Assembly: GCA_027923505.1 (NCBI GenBank)
Contig: BROI01000007.1
Location: 310,001-374,000, forward strand
DNA: 64,000 bases
From: Mayamaea pseudoterrestris
Lineage: Eukaryota > Bacillariophyta > Bacillariophyceae > Sellaphorales > Sellaphoraceae
Reading direction: 5' to 3'
Shown: piece by piece, positions 46,394 to 56,900 of the stretch
Position numbering within the stretch: position 1 is the first letter of the stretch
Layout: each line of letters begins with the position of its first letter
Position numbers and translations under genes: made by a program
The notes under the pieces: generated by a model
Told to the model about the DNA's origin: nothing
Seen by the model: the letters and a program-made list of their open reading frames with translations, nothing else
The model's database searches: none

Positions 46394-49066
46394 ATGTCGG
46401 ACGACTCAGAAGAAGAATTTGTGTTTGAAGAGGCGGAGAAAAAGCCGTCGGCCAAACATTCATCGAAAGTCCACAAAAGCGATGCAGCTTATTTAAACAA
46501 CTACGATGATGACATGGAAGTTGATTCGGACGAAGAAAAGCCCATTAAGAAGTTGAAAACGAAAAAGCCAAAGGCGGTAGAAAAGAAAGTAAAAGCAAAA
46601 GCTACTATCAATGACTCGGACGACGACAATTTTATTGATGATACCGACGTTACACCCAAGAAAAAGAAGTCAAAGTCTAAATCAAAGTCAAAAAAGGAAG
46701 ACAGCGACTCTGACGACGATGACTTTGTCGAGGATGACGACGCGGCGCCGAAAAAGAAGAAAGCAAAGTCCAAACGAAAGCTTATGAAGGACGACAGTGA
46801 CTCGGACGATGGTTCCTTGCCGAGGAAAAAACCATCGTCAAGGTCCAAGGCGAAACGCAAATCGAGCGACAGCGAGATGGATGAGGATGACGACTCGTTT
46901 GATGACGAAGACTTGTCGTCGAAAAAGAAGAAAAAGAAAAAGGCGAAAGAGCCAGTAGTCAAAAGCGTATCAATCAAGAAACGAAAGGCGGCGCCCGAGT
47001 CGGACAGCACGCCCGTCAAGAAGAAAAAGGTCAGACCTGACGAGGTCAAGTCTGAGATAGGGTCCACGAAGACCAAAGGCCTTAAGGAATTGGACCGCAC
47101 AGCTCGTTTGCAGTACGCCATGCAATCTTTTCTGTGGTGGAATGCCAAGGAGCCTCCGTCTGGATACAATTGGTCCGAGCTAGAGCATGCTGGCTTGAGC
47201 TTTCCTGAGGCGTACAAGCCTCATGGCATCAAAATGAAATACAACGGAAAAGAGGTAACGCTAACGGCGTTGCAGGAGGAAGCGGCTACTTTTATGGCAG
47301 CGACGGATCCGGACGGCATGCATCTCGGCAACCAGAAAACGGCCAAAATTTTTACGAGCAATTTTTTCGCTGACTTCAAAGTCTTGCTAGGAAAGGGACA
47401 CGAGATAAAGGATTTTGCTAAATGTGATTTTGAGCCGATTCGTCGCCATCTCAACGAGCAAAAGATTGTCAAGAAGGCCATTACTGACGCCGAGCGCTCG
47501 CTAAACAAGGAGGAACGCGACAAGGCACTATTCCAATATGGTTTCGCCATTGTTGACGGCCACCTTGAACGCGTGGGAAACTACAATATGGAACCTCCTG
47601 GAACCTTCCGTGGACGCGGTGCGCATCCAAAAATGGGAAAACTAAAGCAGCGCGTCTTGCCGGAGCAAGTTTCCCTAAACTTGAGCGAGGCAGCCCCCGT
47701 TCCACGATGCGGCTTGCCTGGTCATGCTTGGAGCGACATTCGCCACGACCCTCGCGGGCAATGGCTTGCGTCTTGGAAGGAAAACATTAACAATCAGAAC
47801 AAATATATGCAGCTTGCAGCTTCTAGCTCCTTCAAAGGTAAATCTGACCGAGCCAAGTACGGAAAGGCTGGTTTGCTTTGCAAATACATAGAGAAAATCC
47901 GCAAAGTGGTTAAGAAAGATCTTGGCTCGAAGGACATCGAAGAACGAGAGCTTGCGACTGCAGTTTGGGTAATTGATCGCTTGGCACTTCGTGTCGGCGG
48001 CGAAAAGGATACGGATGAAGAAGCTGATACTGTTGGATGCTGCTCCTTGCGCGTTGAGCACTTGCACTTTGATCCGAATCAAGAAGGGGGAGACAATCGC
48101 GAGATTGAACTTGAGTTCCTCGGTAAAGATTCGATGCTTTACAAACAGACAATTGATTTCGGATCGCACATTTACAACGAGGAGAATGGGATGGGCACCA
48201 AAGTGTACGATAATTTTAAGTCGTTTTGCAAGGGCAAAAAGCCTACGGACGATGTATTTGAAAACATCAACCCGACTTTGCTAAACAACCACCTCAAGCA
48301 GTTCATGGACGGCTTGAGCGCAAAAGTTTTTCGTACCTACAATGCAAGTAAGACGTTGCAGTCCGAGCTGCGTAAACACGAGGCTTCGCCTTCCTGGAAA
48401 AGTCTTTCAGCGTCCGAAAAGGTTACGGAATACAATAATGCCAACCGCGAAGTTGCCATTCTCTGCAATCATCAAAAGTCCGTCAGCAAAGCGCAGGAGA
48501 CGCAGCTCGAGAACATTGGCCAGAAGGTGGAGGTCCTCAAGAAGCAGAAGCATGCACTCAAGGCCATTTTAAAACGACTGAATAAGGGCGAGACGGACAG
48601 TATTCCGTTGCGAAAGTCAATTACAAAAGCGGAGGAAGATGTTAAGAGTGCGATTGAAAAAGCCAAGAAGCTAAAAGATAAGGCGAAAACTAACGAAGAA
48701 AAGATTGCCGCGACGCAAGCTGACGAAGCCGCTAAACAAAAGCGTCGCGATCTTGCGGATATCAAGTTTCAAAAGGCACATCTTTGGGAGAAAATGCCGA
48801 CGATTGATCAAGTAAAGAAGCGCATTGAGAATTGGACCGCCAAGATCAACAAGGCTGAGATGGATCTGAAGCACAAGGACGACAATAAAGAGGTTTCGCT
48901 TGGAACGTCGAAGATAAACTACATGGACCCCCGTATCTCCGTAGCGTGGTGCAAGCGCAACGAAGTTCCCATCGAAAAAATCTTTTCGAAGACACTTCGC
49001 GACAAGTTTAATTGGGCGATGGCTGTCAAACCAGATTGGGAATTTAACGAAACCATTGCAGAGTAA
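46394..49066 (+). CDS. TOP1: DNA topoisomerase I (type IB)
   Basis: The protein has 890 residues, with no intron. Residues 1-235 are a disordered, charged tail of Lys runs and Ser/Asp/Glu clusters with nuclear localisation signals and likely CK2 sites (repeated DDSDSDD). The core domain begins near 245 ([20 protein letters not shown]). The five catalytic residues of the family can be placed: Arg533 (LALRVG), Lys578 (FLGKDS), Arg647 (VFRTYNAS), His693 (CNHQKS) and the nucleophile Tyr843 ([10 protein letters not shown]). A Lys/Glu-rich linker helix of about 130 residues separates core and C-terminal domain, as in human TOP1. The enzyme nicks one strand through a 3'-phosphotyrosine and relaxes supercoils in the nucleus during transcription and replication. 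It looks complete and functional. It is convergent with the MTHFR gene, with 115 bp between the stops. Confidence 0.97.
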   Translation: MSDDSEEEFVFEEAEKKPSAKHSSKVHKSDAAYLNNYDDDMEVDSDEEKPIKKLKTKKPKAVEKKVKAKATINDSDDDNFIDDTDVTPKKKKSKSKSKSKKEDSDSDDDDFVEDDDAAPKKKKAKSKRKLMKDDSDSDDGSLPRKKPSSRSKAKRKSSDSEMDEDDDSFDDEDLSSKKKKKKKAKEPVVKSVSIKKRKAAPESDSTPVKKKKVRPDEVKSEIGSTKTKGLKELDRTARLQYAMQSFLWWNAKEPPSGYNWSELEHAGLSFPEAYKPHGIKMKYNGKEVTLTALQEEAATFMAATDPDGMHLGNQKTAKIFTSNFFADFKVLLGKGHEIKDFAKCDFEPIRRHLNEQKIVKKAITDAERSLNKEERDKALFQYGFAIVDGHLERVGNYNMEPPGTFRGRGAHPKMGKLKQRVLPEQVSLNLSEAAPVPRCGLPGHAWSDIRHDPRGQWLASWKENINNQNKYMQLAASSSFKGKSDRAKYGKAGLLCKYIEKIRKVVKKDLGSKDIEERELATAVWVIDRLALRVGGEKDTDEEADTVGCCSLRVEHLHFDPNQEGGDNREIELEFLGKDSMLYKQTIDFGSHIYNEENGMGTKVYDNFKSFCKGKKPTDDVFENINPTLLNNHLKQFMDGLSAKVFRTYNASKTLQSELRKHEASPSWKSLSASEKVTEYNNANREVAILCNHQKSVSKAQETQLENIGQKVEVLKKQKHALKAILKRLNKGETDSIPLRKSITKAEEDVKSAIEKAKKLKDKAKTNEEKIAATQADEAAKQKRRDLADIKFQKAHLWEKMPTIDQVKKRIENWTAKINKAEMDLKHKDDNKEVSLGTSKINYMDPRISVAWCKRNEVPIEKIFSKTLRDKFNWAMAVKPDWEFNETIAE

Positions 49067-49181
49067 ATAAAATGACGGAAATACGTACCAGCAATTTAGA
49101 TTAAGCCAACTATTTAAAAGGGGAGATTATGCGCATTGCGTAGACGGGTATCGATGCTTATCGTTGTGTGCATCGTCGGTA

Positions 49182-51158
49182 CTAGCTAACCGATGAAAGC
49201 ATCCTTTCCCACAGTGAGGGTTCTGCTCCGTCCGCACCAATGTAATCATTGTCAATGATTGCGCAAAGGAAGTAAGTGTCTCGTATCGTTTCAATCAGGG
49301 TATAACTTTCGCTATCAAAATCATACAGATTCAACCACATGGTTGTCCAAAGTGAAAAGGCTTCCTCCGCCCAGACGACAAAGATATCTGGATCAAATAT
49401 AGTTGGTTGTAGAATCTCACGGTTGGGAAAGACGCCCCAGGTTAAAGCTGTGACTCCGCCAGGTTCCACCCCTTCCTGTACTAGCCGACCATCAATGTTG
49501 ACAGCGTAAAGATTCATGGAGGGATGGCTCCGCACTAAAGTAACAAGCTTTTCCAAATTTTCTGGACTGCAAAAGCACTCACAATACTCTTTCTGGTAGA
49601 CATATCCATTCGGTCCACCCCAGCCAAACGTCTTGTGTGAACTGGAAAGACCATTCGCAGACGGCTGACTATTGATTGTTAAACAGCCAGCTCGATTTAA
49701 TGCAGCAAGCTTGTCCTGGATTAGAAACGATTCCGGTTGAAGTGCAGCCTCACACCAAGGTATGTGAGGTAGTTTTCCTTCAATGTATCGAGCAAAAACT
49801 TCGTACACTTCTTTTGGTTCCGTTGGATGACGGCCAAGCATGGCGCGTTGGTCTTCCATCGTCCCCAAAGAAAATTGGTAAAAGTGACTGAGTTGCGAAA
49901 GTTCTCCAAATGCTGGCGATGTCGCGTCACCCCAACGACCGTTTGGAAACTCATCCCAATCCTCGGTGCGTAAAACATAGCTCTTGGGCCGATTTGCCCA
50001 GTTGATGGGCCTAATCTCCTCCGAAGATCGCTTCTCTAGTGCCGACGGTCGCCATGGAAATGGACGTTGTGAATTGGTGCGCACATCGTCACAGGAACCC
50101 TTAGCCGTCGGCTTGGCAGTTGGTTCGTTATTCACCGGACGGACATGATCGACGACCCCCAGGCGCATGAGTATCTGAGTGACACTCCGCTCCAGGTTAA
50201 GTGTATAAAAGTGAATGCCCTCGACGCCATTGCCCTGCCCGATAATGCGGCGACACATTTCCGAGGCAATGTCGCAGCCGATCTCCTTTACCGCTTCATC
50301 ATCATCTTTGACAGGATCAAGTCTATCCCAGACTTCCTGCGGAACCTTAATGTTACAGTAGCGGGTCATTTTCTCAAAGACGCTGTAGCTTTGTATAGGC
50401 ATAATGCCAGGGATAATTGGACAGGAAATGCCGATCGCACGACACTGTTTGACAAAATCTTGAAAGACATCAGTATCGTAAAAGAATTGCGTCAAGATGA
50501 AATCAGCGCCCGCGTCAATCTTGTCTTTTAAATGTTGGAGCTCTACTTGACGACTAGTAGACGACGGATGACCTTCAGGATGTCCAGCAACAGCAATGCC
50601 AAAGTATTGACCAAATTCTGCTCGAATCAACTTGACCAAGTCAATGGCTCGATCGCAGTCGCCTCCACTCACTTCATCAACTTCCCAAGACCGCTTCCCC
50701 ACTGGAGGATCTCCTCGCAGCGCCAAAATGTTTCTCGTACCCGACTCCTTGGCTAACTGCAAAACGCGGATCAGTTCAAGTCTCGACATTCCTTGACACG
50801 ATAAATGCAGTACTGCATCAACTCCCAAGTATTTTTGAGCATGTTGTGCAATATGAAGAGACCTCCATTCGGTACTTCCAGCAGCTCCCCAAGTTACATT
50901 GATGAAGAGCGGATCTAAACGCATTGTCATGCGATCAATCCGCGTCAACAAGTTCTCCAATCCAGCCTCAGTTTTGGGTGGAAAGAATTCAAAGCTCCAA
51001 TATAAAGGCTCGTCATTTGTGGACTTCCTGTGACGATTCCGTCGCTCGATAATCTTGTCAATGATGCGTCCCATGGCCCAATCGAGAAGCAAGCAGAGAC
51101 ACACGGACGATGAAGAAGTGATGGCAGCAGCAAGCGCAAGTCCATCATGGTCGTCCAT
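49182..51158 (-). CDS. MTHFR: Methylenetetrahydrofolate reductase
   Basis: The open frame has 658 codons. A second Met at residue 29 (51074, MGRIIDKIIERR) is the better family start, because plant and yeast enzymes begin with the same helix just before the catalytic strand. The catalytic TIM barrel follows: WSFEFFPPKTEAG (active-site Glu), PLFINVTWGAAGST, LALRGDPP, FGIAVAGHPEGHP, FILTQFFYD, CPIIPGIMPI and GIHFYTLNLE. A linker of about 60 residues leads to the C-terminal regulatory domain with WGGPNGYVYQKEYCECF and ALTWGVFP. It reduces 5,10-methylene-THF to 5-methyl-THF with FAD, supplying methionine synthesis in the cytosol. In animals and yeast the C-terminal domain binds S-adenosylmethionine and NADPH is the donor; plants use NADH. 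The donor cannot be read here. It is divergent from the ankyrin gene. Confidence 0.96.
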   Translation of the reverse strand: MDDHDGLALAAAITSSSSVCLCLLLDWAMGRIIDKIIERRNRHRKSTNDEPLYWSFEFFPPKTEAGLENLLTRIDRMTMRLDPLFINVTWGAAGSTEWRSLHIAQHAQKYLGVDAVLHLSCQGMSRLELIRVLQLAKESGTRNILALRGDPPVGKRSWEVDEVSGGDCDRAIDLVKLIRAEFGQYFGIAVAGHPEGHPSSTSRQVELQHLKDKIDAGADFILTQFFYDTDVFQDFVKQCRAIGISCPIIPGIMPIQSYSVFEKMTRYCNIKVPQEVWDRLDPVKDDDEAVKEIGCDIASEMCRRIIGQGNGVEGIHFYTLNLERSVTQILMRLGVVDHVRPVNNEPTAKPTAKGSCDDVRTNSQRPFPWRPSALEKRSSEEIRPINWANRPKSYVLRTEDWDEFPNGRWGDATSPAFGELSQLSHFYQFSLGTMEDQRAMLGRHPTEPKEVYEVFARYIEGKLPHIPWCEAALQPESFLIQDKLAALNRAGCLTINSQPSANGLSSSHKTFGWGGPNGYVYQKEYCECFCSPENLEKLVTLVRSHPSMNLYAVNIDGRLVQEGVEPGGVTALTWGVFPNREILQPTIFDPDIFVVWAEEAFSLWTTMWLNLYDFDSESYTLIETIRDTYFLCAIIDNDYIGADGAEPSLWERMLSSVS

Positions 51159-51459
51159 GCATCACTTCAACTTGTCAGCGTGACGTCATAATGACACGTG
51201 CCAGCGCGCCGGCCAGTCGTTCCGACGTTTCGCGCTCACCATGGGACAATCGACAGCGGTGCTTTATGACTCGGCCGCAGTGCAAGAAGCCAACGCTCGC
51301 GACAGAAGCACATTGCGTAGTCTATTAATTTGACAAAAAGGTCTCGCGCTCGACGACTTGAATACTTGAAGGGACAGAAATATAGTGTAGCAACGAAACA
51401 ACTCGAGCATCCAAACGCACCGCCACTCGTTCCAACAAACGACCACAGCAATCAGCAGC
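51159..51459. promoter_or_regulatory. Bidirectional promoter, MTHFR / ankyrin gene, with CRE and G-box
   Basis: The 301-bp gap contains a perfect CRE palindrome TGACGTCA (51181-51188) and a G-box CACGTG (51195-51200), only 6 bp apart. Both lie close to the MTHFR start and are typical bZIP/bHLH sites. Another CRE-like octamer lies in the peroxiredoxin/TIM14 promoter. Confidence 0.5.
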
Positions 51460-53121
51460 ATGGCATCAGATTCGGAATCGTCGACTGAACAAGACAAGAA
51501 GAAGAAAAAGGAGAAGAAGGAAAAGAAAGAAAAGAAGGAGAAAAAGGAAAAGAAAGAGAAGAAGGAAAAGAAGGAGAAAAAGAGCAAGAAGGAAGACAAG
51601 GAGCAACATCATGAAGTTGTCGAATCCGACGACGAAAAGAAACGACTGAAAAAGGAAAAGAAGAAAGCCAAAAAGGAGGAGAAAAAGGCCAAGAAGAAGG
51701 AAAAGAAGAAAAAGAAGGACGCTGACAGTCACTCATCCGACTCCGAAGGATCCGCAGCTGACAATCACAAGACCACCAATGGGTCAGCTTCGCAACCAGC
51801 CGTCGTCGAACCGGCTAGTACGCCAGCTAGCAGCAACAGCCGATATATAACCATAGACCCGACCAAGTCGAACGCTTCTACCGCCAGACAACGAAGTACA
51901 ATCTCACGGAATCAACGGCCGAAGGAACCATTGCCGCAGTTTGACGAGAAGCCTGATTGGATGTTCCAGCAAAACAATTCGGAGGACAAGGTAGTTGGCC
52001 TTGGCATTGCCGCAAAACTAGCCAAGGAGCGCCGCCAGGAGCGGCAAGCCAGTGTGACAAAGCAAATACTTGATGATGTTGGAACAAGCTCCGATTCCAG
52101 AGCTTTTGCAAAGGATTTCAAGTCGAAAATGGAAACTGACAAGGATTTGAAAAAGAGAGTCGTGCTTGACAAGAATGCGTCGCCAAAGGACCAATTTCTT
52201 GTTCTCCTTAATCATGATCCTTGGCTGAATCATAGGAACAAAAGTTATGACGACGAGCTTACCTATGACTTTATTCGAAAGAACTCTAGAGTTTGTCGCA
52301 AAAAGATTAGCCTCGACTTTGCCAAGGACAAGATTTATCCGTTCAGCGTCCTTTGCGCCCTCGGCGCCAGCTCAAAGACGCTGGCGGAATGCTACAAGGC
52401 GTATCCACATGCTGCCGCATGGAACGATGGGTTTATTGGTACGCCCATGCATTACGCTTGCAACTATCGCGCACCGGCAGAGGTGTTGAAATTCCTGATT
52501 GATGAAGTACGTGTTGATGACGAGTCGAGCAGCAGCAGTTCCGGTAGCAGCAAAGGCTCGTCTGATGCCGACAAGAACTCGATGATTTGGTCAACGAATC
52601 ACATGTTTCGACTTCCAATCCACTTGGCTTGCATGGCGCAAGCTCCCGTCGCCTCGTTGAAAATGTTGATTGACGAGTACAAGCAGGGACTAGCGCGCGT
52701 TGACAAGGACGGTAATACACCGCTCCATTATGCGTGCGACCATGCAGACGCCGATTTGGACGTTGTCGATATGTTAGCGATTAAGAACAAAAAGGCTGTT
52801 GTTGTCAAGAACAAGACAAATGGACAGACACCCGTGCATCTTGCTGTCCATCGAGGCTGCCGATTAGAAATTATTGAAGCTCTCTTTCTCTCCGAACCCG
52901 ATCGGGCCCTGTCCATTGCTGATAAGGAAGGGAATATACCGCTTCACGTTGCAGTATTAACGAATGCTGACATGAAAATTATCCAGTTTCTCGTTTGGAA
53001 TCATGCAGACGGAGTGACCACTTACAACGATAAGAACGAGCGACCCATCGACATTGCACGGCGGCTTCAACGGAAAAATAGAGACTTGGCCGAGATTCTG
53101 GATCCATTAGGAGAGAGCTGA
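51460..53121 (+). CDS. Ankyrin-repeat protein with long Lys/Glu-repeat N terminus
   Basis: The protein has 553 residues. Residues 12-45 are almost pure Lys/Glu in a KKEKKE repeat, with a second Lys-rich run at about 65-88. These are probably disordered or a single charged helix and may give nuclear or nucleolar retention. The middle (about 125-320) has no domain I know. Residues about 325-550 hold five ankyrin-type units, recognised by TPMHYACNYRAP, LPIHLACMAQAP, NTPLHYACDHAD, QTPVHLAVHRGC and NIPLHVAVLTNA, each followed by a leucine-rich second helix. A Ser-rich insertion (SSSSSGSSKGSS) interrupts the first pair. Ankyrin repeats bind proteins; the partner is unknown. Proteins of this layout are common in diatoms. 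The start is the first ATG after the divergent promoter. Confidence 0.85.
   Translation: MASDSESSTEQDKKKKKEKKEKKEKKEKKEKKEKKEKKEKKSKKEDKEQHHEVVESDDEKKRLKKEKKKAKKEEKKAKKKEKKKKKDADSHSSDSEGSAADNHKTTNGSASQPAVVEPASTPASSNSRYITIDPTKSNASTARQRSTISRNQRPKEPLPQFDEKPDWMFQQNNSEDKVVGLGIAAKLAKERRQERQASVTKQILDDVGTSSDSRAFAKDFKSKMETDKDLKKRVVLDKNASPKDQFLVLLNHDPWLNHRNKSYDDELTYDFIRKNSRVCRKKISLDFAKDKIYPFSVLCALGASSKTLAECYKAYPHAAAWNDGFIGTPMHYACNYRAPAEVLKFLIDEVRVDDESSSSSSGSSKGSSDADKNSMIWSTNHMFRLPIHLACMAQAPVASLKMLIDEYKQGLARVDKDGNTPLHYACDHADADLDVVDMLAIKNKKAVVVKNKTNGQTPVHLAVHRGCRLEIIEALFLSEPDRALSIADKEGNIPLHVAVLTNADMKIIQFLVWNHADGVTTYNDKNERPIDIARRLQRKNRDLAEILDPLGES
51492..51590 (+). repeat. AAG/GAAA purine-rich microsatellite inside the ankyrin gene
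   Basis: A purine-only tract of GAAGAAAAAGGAGAAGAAGG type encodes the KKEKKE repeat. It stays in frame, so its length can change by whole repeats without loss of the gene. The complementary strand gives a long Phe/Leu/Ser open frame that is only a shadow. Confidence 0.8.
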
Positions 53122-53545
53122 GCTTACAATAAGTTGAGAGAGATAACTTCCGGTAGGAGTTGTCAGTTTAATAGCACTGGCGCGCAAATATATTGAATGG
53201 TTCCTGATCTACTTAACATGCCCACAAAGTAACTAATCAGTGATTTATTTTTCAATGCATGTTTAAAGAGGTGAACTCACACCCACTAGCTAGATATGTC
53301 AAAAGAGTTGCTAACTGCACTTATTCACTGTTATGTCACTATCATCAATCTACTTCTGCCTCTTTCTGCAGCCATTGTTAACAAGCTGCTGATAGTAAAT
53401 TAGATGATTCTTGGGTAATGCTGAGCATCCCTTGTGGCACCCAATGATGCTTGCAACAATGACAGGCTAATGAAATAGGCATTCCTTTCAGTTGCTGCTT
53501 GGCAGGGTGATTCTTTGGGCAGTTGGTGCTGGTGCTAACTTTCTT
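53122..53545. other. AT-rich intergenic sequence, nothing recognised
   Basis: This sequence follows the ankyrin stop. It has no long open frame, no RNA gene that I can recognise and no repeat seen elsewhere in the window. It separates the gene island from satellite relics. Confidence 0.5.
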
Positions 53546-53700
53546 ATTTCAGGTGCGCTACAAGATAAGTTGACTGGCTGCATACACATGGCTCAAGGTG
53601 GGCTACTGAACGGCATGACAGCTGCTGGCTGAGACTGGTGACAAGTTATCACCAATCACATTGCATTCCACTGAGACACTAGAGCCAGTAAACTTATCTT
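53546..53700 (-). repeat. Diverged relic unit of the 169-bp satellite, reverse orientation
   Basis: GGCTGAGACTGGTGACAAG, TATCACCAATCACATTGCA and CTGAGACACTAG follow the order of a reverse-complement 169-bp unit, but with heavy substitution. CATACACATGGCTCAAGG and CATGACAGCTGCTGGCTG are shared with the relics at 62165-62510 and not with the clean arrays. It forms the left border of block C. Confidence 0.7.
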
Positions 53701-53949
53701 GACCCCAGGTCCTATAGACATCCCCATCAATTAAAAACATCGCCACCACGGGCCAAGATATCAATGAGGCCAACAAACCCTAACAAACCTGGCAAGCTCA
53801 AATTTTTGGGAAGTTGTGGGAGTAGATGTGCCAGATAGAAAGGAAGGACTGTTTCAGAATCCAGACCAATTAGCTTATGGCCGTTATTTTGGGAATAGAC
53901 CTGCTAGCTTCCAACAAAGCTAAGGATTATGCCGCCAAACCAAACCTAA
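53701..53949. other. Spacer before block C, nothing recognised
   Basis: Unique-looking sequence of about 250 bp lies between the reverse relic and the first forward unit. No gene or repeat is visible. Confidence 0.4.
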
Positions 53950-56900
53950 GCTTGGCTGGTGTCTCAGGAGATGGCAATGTATTTGGTGACAACTTGTCAC
54001 CAGTCTCAGCCCGCAGATGCCAAAATATTCAGACACACCTGCAGCAGGCCCTGTAGGTGCCCAAATTACACCAGAATGGTGCCAACATCATTATTCAGGA
54101 TGCGCTACAAGATGGTAAGCTTGGCTGGTGTCTTAGGGGATGGCAATGTATTTGGTGACAACTTGTCACCAGTCTCAGCCTGCAGATGCCGTGACATTCA
54201 AACACCCCTACAGCTAGCCCTGTTGGTGCCCAAAATACACCAGAATGGTGCCAACACCAATTTTGAGGCTGCGCTACAAGATGGTATGCCTGGCTGGTGT
54301 CTCAGGTATTGGCAATGTATTTGGTGGTGTCAACTTGTCACCAGTCTCAGCCCACAGATGCCATGACATTCAGACTCACCTACAGCTAGCCCTGTAGGTG
54401 CCCAAATTACACCAGAATGGAGCCAACATCATTTATCTGGCTGCGCTACAAGATGGTAGGCTTGGCTGGTGTCTCAGGGGATGGCAATGTATTTGGTGAC
54501 AACTTGTCACCAGTCTCAGCGCATAGGTGCCATGACATTCAGACACACCTACAGCAGGCCCTGTAGGTGCCCAAATTACACCAGAATGGTGCCACCGTCA
54601 TTTCTGCGGCTGCGCTACAGCATGGTAAGCTTGGCTGGTGTCTCAGGGGATGGCAATGCATTTGGTGACAACTTGTCACCAGTCTCAGCCCGCAGATGCC
54701 GTTACATTCAAACCCCCCTACAGCAGGCCCTGCAGGTGCCCAAATTACACCAGAATGGTGCCAACATCATTGTTCAAGCTGCGCTACAAGATGGTAGGCT
54801 TGGCTGGTGTCTCAGGGGATGGCAATGTATTTGGTGACAACTTGTCACCAGTCTCAGCTCACAGATGCCATGACATTCAGACACACCTACAGCAGGCCCT
54901 TTAAATGCCCTAATTACATCAGAATGGTGCCACCATCATTTTGGAGGCTGCGCCACAAGATGGTAGGCTTGGCTGGTGTCTCAGGGGATGGCAATGTATT
55001 TGGTGACAACTTGTCACCAGTCTCAGCCTGCAGATGCCATGACATTCAAACGCCCCTACAGCTAGCCCTGTAGGTGCCCAAAATACACCAGAATGGAGCC
55101 AACATCATTATTCAGGCTGCGCTACAAGATGGTAGACTTGGCTGGTGTCTCAGGGGATGGCAATGTATTTGGTGACAACTTGTCACCAGTCTCAGCGCAC
55201 AGGTGCCATGACATTCAGACGCCCCTACAGCTAGCCCTGTAGGTGCCCAAATTACACCAGAATGGTGCCAACGTCATTTTTCAAGCTGCGCCACAAGATG
55301 GTAGGCTTGGCTAGTGTCTCAGGGGATGGCAATGTATTTGGTGGTGTCAACTTGTCACCAGTCTCAGCCCGCAGCTGCCGTGACATTCAGACACACCTAC
55401 AGCAGGCTCTGTAGTTGCCCAAATTACACCAGAATGGTGCCAACATCATTATTCAGGCTGCGCTACAAGATGGAAAGCTTGGCTGGAGTCTCAGGGGATG
55501 GCAATGCATTTGGTGACAACTTGTCACCAGTCTCGGCCCGCAGATGCCGTTACATTCAAACCCCCCTACAGCAGACCCTGCAGGTGCCCAAATTGCACCA
55601 GAATGGTGCCAACATCATTGTTCAAGCTGCGCTACAAGATGGTAGGCTTGGCTGGTGTCTCAGGGGATGGCAATGTATTTGGTGACAACTTGTCACCAGT
55701 CTCAGCCCGCAGATGCCATGACATTCAGAAACACCTACAGCAGGCTCTGTAGGTGCCCAAATTACACCCGAACGGTGCCAACATCATTTTTGAGGATACG
55801 CTACAAGATGGTAAGCTTGGCTGGTGTCTCAGGGGATGGCAATGTATTTGGTGACAACTTGTCACCAGTCTCAGCCCACAGATGCCGTTACATTCAAACC
55901 CCCCTACAGCAGACCCTGCAGGTGCCCAAATTACACCAGAATGGTGCCAACATCATTGTTCAAGCTGCGCTACAAGATGGTAAGCTTGGCTGGTGTCGCA
56001 GTGGATGACAATGTATTTGGTGACAACTTGTCACCAGTCTCAGCCCGCAGGTGCCATGACATTCAGACACACCTACAGCAGGCTCTGTAGGTGCCCATAA
56101 TACACCCAAACGATGCCAACATCATTTTTGAGGCTGCTCTACAAGATGGTAAGCTTGGCTGGTGTTTCAGGAGATGGCAATGCATTTGGTGACAACTTGT
56201 CACCAGTCTCAGCCCGCAGTTGCCGTTACATTCAAACCCTCTTACAGCAGGCCCTGCAGGTGCCCAAATTACACCAGAATGGTGCCATATTATTTTTTGA
56301 AAATGCGCGACATGATGGTAAGGTTGGCTGGTGTCTCAGGGGATGGCAATGCATTTGGTGACAACTTGTCACCAGTCTCGGCCCGCAGTTGCCGTTACAT
56401 TCAAACGCCCCTACAGCTAGCCCTGTAAGTACCCAAAAACACCAAAATGGTGCCAACATGATTGTTCAAGCTGCGCTTCAAGATGGTAAGCTTGGCTGGT
56501 GTCTCAGGGGATGGCAATGTATTTGGTGACAACTTGTCACCAGTCTCAGCCCGCAGATGCCAAAACATTCAGACACACCTACAACAGGCCCTTTAGGTGC
56601 CCTAATTACATCAGAATGGTGCCAACATCATTTTGAGGAGGCTGCGCCACAAGATGGTAGGCTTGGCTGGTGTCTCAGGGGATGGCAATGTATTTGGTGA
56701 CAACTTGTCACCAGTCTCAGCCTGCAGATGCTGTGACATTCAAAGGCCCCTACAGCAAGCCCGGTATGTGCCCAAAATACACCAGAATGGTGCCAACAAC
56801 ATTATTCAGGATGCACTACAAGATGGTAAGCTTGGCTGGTGTCTCAGGGGATGGCAATGCATTTGGTGACAACTTGTCACCAGTCTTGGCCCACAGTTGC

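Noticed and set aside
46501-47217. 238-codon minus-strand frame rich in Ser and Phe opposite topoisomerase I
   Set aside because: It is the mirror of the Lys/Asp/Ser-rich tail of topoisomerase I and has no features of its own.
51074-51158. Hydrophobic N-terminal extension of MTHFR as a possible targeting signal
   Set aside because: The family normally starts at the second Met (51074). The extension (ITSSSSVCLCLLLDWA) lacks a clear cleavage or transit pattern and may be 5' UTR.
51466-51732. Minus-strand frame made almost only of Leu and Phe
   Set aside because: It is the complement of the AAG-rich repeat encoding the Lys/Glu tract of the ankyrin protein.
53765-53790. CCCTAAC-like string resembling telomere repeat
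   Set aside because: It is a single occurrence with no tandem copies.
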